Shown here: positions 25,306 through 32,749 of the stretch, piece after piece
Numbering within the stretch: the stretch's first letter is position 1
How the letters are laid out: each line of letters begins with the position of its first letter
Assembly: GCA_035263025.1 (NCBI GenBank)
Contig: DATFRR010000169.1
Location: 26,014-90,013 of the forward strand
Origin: DASQPR01 sp035263025
GTDB taxonomy: Bacteria > Actinomycetota > Actinomycetes > Mycobacteriales > Micromonosporaceae
DNA: 64,000 nucleotides
Reading direction: 5' to 3'
Notes under the pieces: generated by a model
Seen by the model: only the letters and a program-made list of their open reading frames with translations
Databases searched by the model: none
What the model was told of the DNA's origin: nothing
Translations under genes and position numbers: made by a program

Positions 25306-25920
25306 ATGAATGACACCGGCCGCACCGAAACCTTCAGCGACGGCGTCATGGCCATCGCCATCACCCTGCTTGTTCTCGATCTGGCCGTGCCCTCGCGGGC
25401 GGCGTTGGGCGACAAGTCGCTGGCTCACGCGCTCGGCCATGAATGGCCGCAGTTCGCCGCCTACGTGACGAGCTTCCTCGTGATCGGCATCATCTGGGTG
25501 AACCATCACACGACGTTTCGACTGATCCGAAGCGTCGACCGCATGATGCTGTTCCTCAATCTGTTGTTGCTGCTGTTCATCGCGGCAATCCCGTTCACGA
25601 CATCGCTGATCGCCGAATACCTGACCGCGGGCGGCCGCGACGCGCGTACCGCGGCGATCGTCTACTCCGTGGTGATGCTGGCGATGTCGGTTAGTTTCGG
25701 CGCGCTATTCGTCTATGTCGTACGACACCCGGCGCTGCTCGAGCCGGAGGTGGATCCGACCGTGCTGCGCGCCTCGATCCGGCGGTTCACGTTGATCGGC
25801 CTGGCCCTCTACGCGGCGACCGTCATCGTCGCGTTGTTCAGCGCGCCGGCCTGTCTTGTGCTGCATTTCCTGATCGCGCTCTACTACTGCTTCGAACAGA
25901 TCCGCATCCGCTCCGCCTGA
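25306..25920 (+). CDS. TMEM175-family potassium channel-like membrane protein
   Basis: A 204-residue membrane protein with about six helices. The first carries the TMEM175 hallmark FSDGVMAIAITLLVLDL (FSDG signature lining the pore). The second has FLVIGIIWVNHHTTFRLI, also typical. Bacterial relatives form tetrameric potassium-permeable channels that lack the TVGYG filter. It follows the phosphotransferase gene by 8 nt, yet a GATAAT box ends 7 nt before the ATG, which could give a separate leaderless transcript. Confidence 0.85.
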   Translation: MNDTGRTETFSDGVMAIAITLLVLDLAVPSRAALGDKSLAHALGHEWPQFAAYVTSFLVIGIIWVNHHTTFRLIRSVDRMMLFLNLLLLLFIAAIPFTTSLIAEYLTAGGRDARTAAIVYSVVMLAMSVSFGALFVYVVRHPALLEPEVDPTVLRASIRRFTLIGLALYAATVIVALFSAPACLVLHFLIALYYCFEQIRIRSA

Positions 25921-26040
25921 CGGGCGTTGCCGGCCCGAGTGTCTGCCGCGCCCCAACGGAGCCACGAGGGAGGCTACGGCAGAAGCTTGCACACGGGACC
26001 GCGCCGGCGGCACAACGCATCCGTACCGCCGAGAGTCTTA

Positions 26041-26571
26041 ATGGATGTGAGAGAGCGCAACGCGCGCAGCGAGTTCGAGGCTTTCGCGACCGCCGAGATC
26101 GACGGTTTGCTGCGTTATGCGGTGATGCTGACCGGCGACCGGGAACTCGCTCGCGACCTGGTCCAGGACGTGATGCTCAAGGCCTTCGCGCAGTGGGGCC
26201 GGGTCGGTAGCGCGGATCAGCCACGGCTCTACGTACGCAAGATGGTGACCCACGCGTTCCTGTCGTGGCGCCGGCGTCGCTCGGTTCGCAGCGTGGTGTT
26301 CGACCGAGACGGCGTGCCAAGCGTCGGATCGATCGCGGACCACGCGTCGGCGGTCGTCGACCACGACGACGTGTGGCGGCGACTGTCGAGGCTGCCGCGC
26401 CAGCAGCGGGTCGTCCTCGTGTTGCGCTACTACGAGCGCCTGACGGACAACGAAATCGCTGCGGTGCTCGGCTGTTCGGCGGGCACCGTCCGCGGCTACG
26501 CCTCGAGGGCGTTGGCCACGCTACGGCTCGATCTCGCTCCCGACCCGCGACTAACCGTGGAGACGTCATGA
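26041..26571 (+). CDS. ECF RNA polymerase sigma factor (actinobacterial SigE-type)
   Basis: A 176-residue ECF sigma factor. Region 2 is visible as LRYAVMLTGDRELARDLVQD with VMLKAFAQW. Region 4 is LSRLPRQQRVVLVLRYYERL followed by DNEIAAVLGCSAGTVRGYAS, the -35-binding helix-turn-helix. It is of the SigE family common in streptomycetes and relatives. Its stop overlaps the start of the next gene by ATGA, and that gene product is the likely membrane partner or anti-sigma protein. A GAGAG sequence precedes the ATG. Confidence 0.9.
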   Translation: MDVRERNARSEFEAFATAEIDGLLRYAVMLTGDRELARDLVQDVMLKAFAQWGRVGSADQPRLYVRKMVTHAFLSWRRRRSVRSVVFDRDGVPSVGSIADHASAVVDHDDVWRRLSRLPRQQRVVLVLRYYERLTDNEIAAVLGCSAGTVRGYASRALATLRLDLAPDPRLTVETS

Positions 26572-27896
26572 ACGCCGAACAGATGCTGAGCGACACGTTC
26601 GTTCGCCACGAATACCTGGCACCAGACGCCGCCGCCGTGCTGGCCGATATCCACGAGCATCTCGACACTCGGCCGCGCCGTCGGATCTCGACACTCGTCG
26701 CCGCGGTCGCCGCCGCCGTTGCGGTGGCTGGGACGGCAATCGCTGCGACGATATTCCTCGGTCCCGCCGCGCCGCCGCCGTCCGATCGGCCGACCCCGGC
26801 GTACGTCACGACCGCCGACGATCGGGTCAGCCAGTTCGGTGTGCCGGTCGGCGGGCGCTTTGTCGATCGGAACCACGGATTCGTGGTCCTCGAGCGGTGT
26901 CCGTACTCATACCGCACCCCGCTCGCAGTCGGTGATCCACGCTATGGCGTGCCGTGTACGGATGTGCTCGAGGCGACGTCCGACGGCGGCAAGACGTACC
27001 ACGAGCGAGCGCTGCCGACCACGCGGATGGCGTCGATCGACTTGTACGTGTTCGACGTGAGCCACCTGGCGATCGTCCAGCAGGGCGTGACCGTCGCGTT
27101 CGGCAACCACGAGGTGAACCCGCCCGCTGCTAGGTGGATCAGTGCGGACGGCGGCGTGACGTGGACGCCGGTCGACGTGCAACCCGGTGCCGCGATCACC
27201 GAGATCCCGGCCGGCGCGCAGATCATCAGACTGGGCAACAACGGCGACCGGCCGGCCGTGCTGACGCCGGACGGAGTCTCGCACCCGCTCACGCAGTCCG
27301 TTGTCGCGACGGCGGAACTGGCGGCGGACCGTGGGACGGTGACCGCGGCCGGCGGCATGTATTTCCTCACCTCGGACGCCGATCCCCGTTACCCAGGAAC
27401 GAACGGCGATCTCTGGATCAGCCGCGACGACGGGCGTACGTGGCAGAAAGCGCACCTGCCGGCCGGTGCCACGAACCCGACCGTGCTGGGCTTCGACGGC
27501 CACTGGTTGTACGCGCAAGCCGCGGCCGGTTCCGGCAGCATGACGTGCAGTCCGGGCATCCCGACTTCCTGTCAACTGCCCGCGATCTCGACGCTGACGG
27601 TGGCGTCCAACGACGGTGGGCGTACGTGGCAGGAGATGCAGCTGCCACCGAACCACGACGCGTCGTACGCATTCGTGGGTGTCGCGCCATCCGGTGGACT
27701 CATCTACGACGACGGTTCACAACTGTGGCATGCCAACGGCGCCGGCCACTTCGTGCGCATGACCGAGGCGACCAAGACGCAGTATCTTTTGGGCCTCGGT
27801 CCCGCCATGGTGGCCATCCGGGTGGCTGACGACGGCGCCATCACGCTCGCCACGTCGACGGACGGCGCGCACTGGGCGAACGCCACGATCCGGTAG
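26568..27896 (+). CDS. Membrane protein with extracellular Asp-box (BNR) repeats, probable sigma-factor partner
   Basis: A 442-residue single-pass protein. Residues 1-45 are cytosolic and could bind the sigma factor. One helix follows (STLVAAVAAAVAVAGTAIAA). The external part has at least five Asp-box-like repeats (SDGGKTYHE, SADGGVTWTP, SRDDGRTWQK, SNDGGRTWQE, STDGAHWAN), which would build a sialidase-like beta-propeller. No zinc-binding anti-sigma (HxxxCxxC) motif is present, so an anti-sigma role is inferred from coupling to the sigma gene, not from a recognised domain. The propeller may sense an extracellular ligand. Confidence 0.7.
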   Translation: MNAEQMLSDTFVRHEYLAPDAAAVLADIHEHLDTRPRRRISTLVAAVAAAVAVAGTAIAATIFLGPAAPPPSDRPTPAYVTTADDRVSQFGVPVGGRFVDRNHGFVVLERCPYSYRTPLAVGDPRYGVPCTDVLEATSDGGKTYHERALPTTRMASIDLYVFDVSHLAIVQQGVTVAFGNHEVNPPAARWISADGGVTWTPVDVQPGAAITEIPAGAQIIRLGNNGDRPAVLTPDGVSHPLTQSVVATAELAADRGTVTAAGGMYFLTSDADPRYPGTNGDLWISRDDGRTWQKAHLPAGATNPTVLGFDGHWLYAQAAAGSGSMTCSPGIPTSCQLPAISTLTVASNDGGRTWQEMQLPPNHDASYAFVGVAPSGGLIYDDGSQLWHANGAGHFVRMTEATKTQYLLGLGPAMVAIRVADDGAITLATSTDGAHWANATIR

Positions 27897-27975
27897 CCAA
27901 GTTTCTCGGGCGATTTCCCGCGTTCTCACGAACCGGATGATGCACGGCGTGAGGATGGGTAGCGGGGGCGATCGC

Positions 27976-29334
27976 ATGAGCGACTACGACGTCATCATCA
28001 TCGGCGGCGGGTCGCCGGGCGAGCATTGCGCCGGCGAACTCGCGGACGGCGGCCTGCGCGTCGCGCTGGTCGAACGCGAACTGGTCGGCGGATCGTGCTC
28101 GTATTACGCGTGCGTTCCGTCCAAGACGTTGCTGCGGCCGGGAGAGGCGGTACATGAGGCCCGCGAGGCCGCGGCCACCGCACACCTCGACGTGGCGGCC
28201 GCACTCGCCTGGCGCGACTTCATGGTCTCGGACTATTCCGATGCCGGCCAGGAACGCTGGCTCGCGAGCAACGGCATCGACCTGTTACGCGGCAGCGGCA
28301 AGCTCGCCGGGCCGGGCGCGGTAGACGTCGACGGCGTACGCCACACCGCCCGACACGTCGTCGTGGCAACCGGCTCGGATCCGGTCATCCCACCCGTACC
28401 CGGGCTGCGCGACCTCGACGGCGTATGGACGAATCGCGAAGTGACGAGCATGACGGCGGTGCCGCGTCGGCTCCTGATCCTGGGTGGCGGCCCGGCCGGC
28501 GTCGAGATGGCTCAGGCGATCCGACGGCTCGGCGGCGAGGTCGCGATCGTCGAAGCCGCAGCGCACCTGCTGCCACGCGAGCCAGAGCCACTAGGCACGG
28601 CGCTCGGTGACGTGTTGCGGGCCGAGGGCATCGAGCTTGCGCTGGGCGTACACGCGACCCAGGCGCGACGCGACGGCGACGACTATGTGCTCGTTCTCGA
28701 CAGCGGTGCCGAGTTGCGTGGCGACCGTCTACTTGTCTGCACCGGCCGGCTCCTCCGGGTCGACGGAATCGGCCTGGAGTCGGTTGGCGTGACACCCGAC
28801 GAGCGTGGCATTCCCGTGGACGCACACCTGCGCGCCGGCGAGCGGCTGTGGGCGATCGGCGACGTCACCGGCGTACGGCTGCTCACCCACGTCGGGAAGT
28901 ATCAAGGCGACGTGGTAGCCGCGAACATTCTCGGCGAGTCGCGCGAGGCCAACTACGAGGCCGTACCGGATGTCGTCTACACCGATCCGCAAGCGGCCGC
29001 CGTTGGTGCGAGCGACGATCGGTTCAGCGCCACCGTACGGGTAGCCGAGCTCGCGAAGACCGAAACGTATACCCGTGCGTACGCCGAATCCAACGGATTC
29101 ATGACTCTGCTCTCCGACGGCGAGCGGCTGACCGGCGCGTACGCCCTCGGACCCGAGGCCGGGGAATGGCTGCAGCAAGCCACGGTGGCGATCCGCGCCC
29201 AGGTGCCCTTGCACGTGTTGCGCGACGTGATCCAGCCGTTCCCGACGTTCTCGGAGATCTACGTCGGTGCGCTGAAGGCGCTTCTCAGACAGATCACGGC
29301 AGCGCGTGCGCCGGCGTCGGCCGGGTCGCGATGA
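27976..29334 (+). CDS. Pyridine nucleotide-disulfide oxidoreductase (mercuric reductase/LpdA-like)
   Basis: A 452-residue FAD flavoprotein. It has an FAD-binding GGGSPGEHCAGELADGGLRV, a redox-active pair in GGSCSYYACVPSKTLLRP (C-x4-C), a second Rossmann motif LLILGGGPAGVEMAQAIRRL, and RLWAIGDVTGVRLLTH for FAD. The C-terminal dimerisation domain reads VIQPFPTFSE where dihydrolipoamide and mercuric reductases have HAHPTxxE, so the usual catalytic His is missing. It therefore may not reduce a classical disulfide substrate. The ATG at 27976 is chosen with a G-rich ribosome site upstream. Confidence 0.83.
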   Translation: MSDYDVIIIGGGSPGEHCAGELADGGLRVALVERELVGGSCSYYACVPSKTLLRPGEAVHEAREAAATAHLDVAAALAWRDFMVSDYSDAGQERWLASNGIDLLRGSGKLAGPGAVDVDGVRHTARHVVVATGSDPVIPPVPGLRDLDGVWTNREVTSMTAVPRRLLILGGGPAGVEMAQAIRRLGGEVAIVEAAAHLLPREPEPLGTALGDVLRAEGIELALGVHATQARRDGDDYVLVLDSGAELRGDRLLVCTGRLLRVDGIGLESVGVTPDERGIPVDAHLRAGERLWAIGDVTGVRLLTHVGKYQGDVVAANILGESREANYEAVPDVVYTDPQAAAVGASDDRFSATVRVAELAKTETYTRAYAESNGFMTLLSDGERLTGAYALGPEAGEWLQQATVAIRAQVPLHVLRDVIQPFPTFSEIYVGALKALLRQITAARAPASAGSR

Positions 29335-29419
29335 CGCCCTGCCGGATCGCGATGGCTGCGCACGGCTGGATCGCGATGACGACGCCGGCCGGCTAGCCGC
29401 AAGCGGGGAATCGCGATGG
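29325..29419 (+). repeat. Scattered TCGCGATG repeats after the flavoprotein gene
   Basis: Four copies of a TCGCGATG word occur at about 29325, 29347, 29371 and 29411. Two are embedded in the longer GGATCGCGATG; the first includes the stop region of the flavoprotein gene. They fill the start of a 371-bp gap without an intact gene (29335-29705). Confidence 0.55.
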
Positions 29420-29480
29420 ACGGCCCGCCCATCAGTGACTGTGCGCTGTTGTCGGACTGCCGCCCCGCGGCTCTTGTCAG

Positions 29481-29546
29481 TGCGGCGAGATGATCGGGAA
29501 CTTTCCGCAGGCGTTCAGCCACATCGGGCTCGTCAACGCGGCCTGG
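29481..29546 (+). pseudogene. Remnant of a GH15-family gene (C-terminal fragment)
   Basis: In one frame the DNA encodes CGEMIGNFPQAFSHIGLVNA followed by AW. This is the conserved C-terminal GH15 motif; the intact GH15 protein at 11110-12969 has EQLGNFPQALTHLALINAA. There is no open frame around it: the reading frame is closed shortly downstream by a stop inside the tandem repeat, and upstream sequence has no similarity I can see. It is the last trace of a second, deleted GH15 gene, with a sequence distinct from the intact copy. Confidence 0.7.
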
Positions 29547-29578
29547 GGCCATCACCGAGGCCGGCCACCGCGCCGACA

Positions 29579-29640
29579 GTGCATAGCGTCGACAGGTGCA
29601 TAGCGTCGACAGGTGCATAGCGTCGACGGTGCACAGCGCC
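29579..29640 (+). repeat. 17-bp tandem repeats
   Basis: The unit GTGCATAGCGTCGACAG occurs twice perfectly (29579-29595, 29596-29612), a third time with one base missing (29613-29628) and a fourth time partially (from 29629). It sits downstream of the GH15 remnant and upstream of the PadR promoter. It looks like a slippage-prone array and is not part of an open frame. Confidence 0.85.
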
Positions 29641-29668
29641 GGTTGTGGGCCAACTCCGCGTACAAGCC

Positions 29669-29707
29669 TTGAGCAATAGATAGCGGGTATGTATTCTCGC
29701 TACCTAT
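29669..29707 (+). promoter_or_regulatory. padR-type promoter and overlapping operator
   Basis: A -35 TTGAGC (29669-29674) and a -10 TATTCT (29692-29697) are 17 nt apart, and the -10 ends 8 nt before the ATG at 29706, giving a probable leaderless message. An inverted repeat, ATAGATAGCG (29676-29685) and CGCTACCTAT (29698-29707), has one mismatch; it brackets the -10 and reaches the start codon. This is a strong candidate for the autoregulatory PadR operator. Confidence 0.75.
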
Positions 29708-30224
29708 GAAGGAAGTCGTCCTCGCTCTGCTACACGGTGGTGGCGCGCACGGCTACGAGGTGAAACAGACCCTCGACGGGACGTTCGGTGAGGTCTTGCC
29801 GGCGATGAACGCCGGGCAGATTTACACCACCTTGGCTCGGCTGACCCGAGACGAGTTGGTCACCACCGAGCCGGTCGACGGTGATGCCCGAGGCAAACGC
29901 GTCTACCGGCTGACCGCGGCCGGCCAGGCGCTGCTTGCGGAGTGGGTGGCGCGGCCGGTGCCAGGCATGCGGCTCAAGAGCGAGTTCTTGATGAAGCTCG
30001 TCGCGGTGGCGACGGCACGGCTGGCCGACCCCGGCCGCCTCATCGACGACCAACGTCACGAATACCTGCAGTCGTTGCGCGACCTGGATGGCCTGCTGCA
30101 GTCCGGTCGGCCTGGTTCGACCGCGCGGCTGCTCGTGGAGGGCTCCATCCTGCACGTGCGGGCCGACCTGGAATGGCTCGACCTCATCGAGTCGCGTCTG
30201 CTCGAGGAAGGGAAGATCGCATGA
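29706..30224 (+). CDS. PadR-family transcriptional regulator
   Basis: A 172-residue regulator. The N-terminal winged helix (MKEVVLALLHGGGAHGYEVK, then MNAGQIYTTLARLTRDELVT) is typical of PadR. The C-terminal Vir_act_alpha_C-like helices (residues about 90-165) mediate dimerisation. The gene opens an operon whose next two genes encode an ABC exporter, each coupled by ATGA. PadR proteins commonly repress such exporters and release DNA on binding the drug. The promoter with its palindrome overlaps the start codon. Confidence 0.9.
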   Translation: MKEVVLALLHGGGAHGYEVKQTLDGTFGEVLPAMNAGQIYTTLARLTRDELVTTEPVDGDARGKRVYRLTAAGQALLAEWVARPVPGMRLKSEFLMKLVAVATARLADPGRLIDDQRHEYLQSLRDLDGLLQSGRPGSTARLLVEGSILHVRADLEWLDLIESRLLEEGKIA

Positions 30225-30952
30225 CGCCGGTACTGGAGGCGCGAGCACTGGCAAAGACGTACGTGTCTGGCGGTGCGCACGTGCGTGCCCTGGACGGCGT
30301 CGACATGACCGTGGAACGCGGCGAGTTCGTCGCGATCATGGGGCCGAGCGGATGCGGCAAGTCCACATTGCTCAACCTGCTGGCCGGGTTCGACCGGCCG
30401 TCGACCGGCGAAGTGTGGCTCGGCGGCCAGCGGATCGACGGGCTCAGCGAGGCCGCGCTCGCGCGGCTGCGGCGGCGGCGGATCGGCTTCGTGTTCCAGT
30501 TCTTCAACCTGCTGCCAACGTTGTCGGTCCGGGAAAACGTGGAGTTGCCGCTGCTGCTGGCCGGCAAGCATCGCCGCGCCGCGCGCCGGACCGCAAGCAT
30601 TCTGCTCGACGAGCTGGGCATCGCCGAGCGGCGCAACACCGCACCCGCCTTGCTGTCCGGCGGACAGCAACAGCGGGTGGCGCTCGCGCGCGCGATGGCC
30701 AACTCACCGGACGTCGTGTTGGCCGACGAACCGACCGGCAACCTCGACTCGGATGCGACTCGCGCGGTCATGGAGTTGCTTGGACGGGCCCGTGGGCGCG
30801 GCCAGACCCTGTTGCTCGTCACGCACGACGCTCGGGTCGCCGCGGCCGCGGACCGCATCGTCCGGCTCCGGGACGGTCGAATCGTCGCGGACGGGCGGCT
30901 CGAGCCGGCCCGAAGCGTTCCCGACCTGCTCGACCTCGGCGGGGACACATGA
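30221..30952 (+). CDS. ABC transporter ATPase (MacB/LolD-type)
   Basis: A 243-residue ATPase with Walker A GPSGCGKST, Q-loop GFVFQFFNLLPTLSVRENV, signature LLSGGQQQRVALARA, Walker B VVLADEPTGNLDS and switch His in VTHD. The FNLLPTLSVRENVELPL stretch is diagnostic for the MacB/LolD (o228) branch that pairs with FtsX-like permeases. It is translationally coupled to the PadR regulator and to the permease, forming a three-gene operon. Confidence 0.92.
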   Translation: MTPVLEARALAKTYVSGGAHVRALDGVDMTVERGEFVAIMGPSGCGKSTLLNLLAGFDRPSTGEVWLGGQRIDGLSEAALARLRRRRIGFVFQFFNLLPTLSVRENVELPLLLAGKHRRAARRTASILLDELGIAERRNTAPALLSGGQQQRVALARAMANSPDVVLADEPTGNLDSDATRAVMELLGRARGRGQTLLLVTHDARVAAAADRIVRLRDGRIVADGRLEPARSVPDLLDLGGDT

Positions 30953-32709
30953 CCGCGACGCTGCTGAAGCTCGCGTTCGCCGGCCTCCGGGCGAGGCTGC
31001 TGGCGACCACGCTCACCATCGTGATCGGCGCCGCCGCTGCCGCGACCTTGGTCATCGCGCTGGAGGTCCGAGCGACCGGTGTCGATCCGTGGCAGCGCAC
31101 GTTCGACGCGGCGCACGGCGCGCACGTGCTGATGACTTCCTCGTCACTCGCGGACGCGCAGGCGGTCGCTAGGTTACCGGGCGTCGCCGAGCGCGACGAC
31201 CCGGTGCCCAGCGCGCTCGGCCAGTCCACCATCGGCGGACATGCCGAACCGGTGATCCTCGCCGGCCTCGGCACCCGGCCAACAATCAACGTTCCGGTAC
31301 GCATCGACGGCGCCACGCAGCCGGGCGCCGGCGTTGTGCTCGAACGGAGTTTCGCCGATGCGATGCATATCGGGGTCGGCAGCATGATCGCGGTAGCGGC
31401 GCCCACCGGCACAGTACGCCTGACCGTCGTGGGTACCGCCATCTCACCGAGCCAAGCGCGCTATCCGCGCAGCAACCCCGGCGTCGGATGGGTCAGCCGT
31501 GACACGTTGCAGCGCATCCAGCCCGACCAACAGCGTTGGTCCTGGTCGGAGGCGGTACGCCTCACGGACCCCGCGACCGCGCCGCGGTTCGCCGAAGCCG
31601 CCGCGGCCGCGCTGCCGCCGGCACCGGACGGTGGCCGCACGATCGTGTCCTGGCAGGACCAACGCGACGTCGCGCTGATGGACAGCCAGCCGATCATCGT
31701 CGTCGTCGGGATGTTCACCATCCTGCTGCTGACCGTCGTCTTCGCGGTGATCGGGATTCTCACCGCGGCGCGGGTCGCCGCGCAGTATCGCGACATCGGC
31801 TTGCTCAAGGCCATCGGCCTGACGCCGCGTCAAGTCAGCGCGGTGTTTCTGGGCGAAGCGGGTGCGCTCGGCCTGGCCGCTGTCCTCGTTGGCTACCCAG
31901 TCGGTGCGGTGCTAGCGCCACGGCTGGCGGCACCCAGCGCACAGACCCTCGTCGGCTCGCCGACCATCGCGATCCAGCCGTGGCACGCTCTGGTCGCCAG
32001 CGCGATTGTTGTTCCGGTGCTGCTCCTCAGCGCGTACCTGGCGGTCCGGCGTACCACTCGGTCCACCACGCTCGGCGCGATGCTCGCGGGCGTTCCGCTG
32101 CCGGTCACGAGCGGACGGATCGCGCGCCTCATCGGCCGGGTACGCCTGCCGCTGACCGCCGCCCTCGGTGTCCGGGATCTCCTGGCTCGGCGGCGGCGTA
32201 CCTTCTGGACCGCGACCGCGGTGGCGGTCACCGGCACGGTCATCGTTGCCACGCTGCAGATGCGGGCCGCGATCGATCACCCCGCCGGCACTGTCACGGA
32301 CGTACCCAACGAACTGTCCGCACTCGTCTACAGCCTCGACGTCGTGCTGATCGTCATCGCCGTCACTAGCCTCGTCGCGGTGATGCTGTTGTCGGTCCGC
32401 GAACGCCTGCGCGATCTCGGCGTGCTCAAAGCGATCGGCCTCACGCCGCACCAGATCACGTCGAGCCTCGTCAGCGCTAACGCGTTGCTGTCGGCCGCCG
32501 CCGGCCTGCTCTCGATACCGCTTGGCATCGGGCTCTATCTCGCCGTGCTGAACATGACCAACGGCACCACACGCGGTGCGGTGTTCGCGCCGTGGTGGCA
32601 CGTGGCACTGATCCCGTTCGCGGTGCCGGCGGTGGTCGCGGCCGCGACCAGCTTGCCAGCCCGAGTCGCCGCGGCGATCCCAGTCAATCAAGCCATCCGG
32701 TACGAATAG
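30949..32709 (+). CDS. FtsX-like ABC permease
   Basis: A 586-residue permease. An N-terminal helix (LLATTLTIVIGAAAAATLVI) precedes an external domain of about 230 residues. Two FtsX modules follow, each with three helices (the first containing AQYRDIGLLKAIGLTPRQV, the second ERLRDLGVLKAIGLTPHQI). The repeated LKAIGLTP motif is the coupling-helix region that contacts the ATPase. It partners the ATPase encoded upstream. MacB-type mechanotransmission without substrate translocation through the membrane, or export of a lipid-like compound, are both possible. Confidence 0.88.
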   Translation: MTATLLKLAFAGLRARLLATTLTIVIGAAAAATLVIALEVRATGVDPWQRTFDAAHGAHVLMTSSSLADAQAVARLPGVAERDDPVPSALGQSTIGGHAEPVILAGLGTRPTINVPVRIDGATQPGAGVVLERSFADAMHIGVGSMIAVAAPTGTVRLTVVGTAISPSQARYPRSNPGVGWVSRDTLQRIQPDQQRWSWSEAVRLTDPATAPRFAEAAAAALPPAPDGGRTIVSWQDQRDVALMDSQPIIVVVGMFTILLLTVVFAVIGILTAARVAAQYRDIGLLKAIGLTPRQVSAVFLGEAGALGLAAVLVGYPVGAVLAPRLAAPSAQTLVGSPTIAIQPWHALVASAIVVPVLLLSAYLAVRRTTRSTTLGAMLAGVPLPVTSGRIARLIGRVRLPLTAALGVRDLLARRRRTFWTATAVAVTGTVIVATLQMRAAIDHPAGTVTDVPNELSALVYSLDVVLIVIAVTSLVAVMLLSVRERLRDLGVLKAIGLTPHQITSSLVSANALLSAAAGLLSIPLGIGLYLAVLNMTNGTTRGAVFAPWWHVALIPFAVPAVVAAATSLPARVAAAIPVNQAIRYE

Positions 32710-32749
32710 CGCCTGCACCGCCGCGCCGCCCGCCCGGCGCGTCGGCGCT

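Noticed and set aside
29579..29640. CRISPR or attachment site
   Set aside because: The 17-bp units are directly adjacent with no spacers. No integrase and no tRNA gene is nearby.
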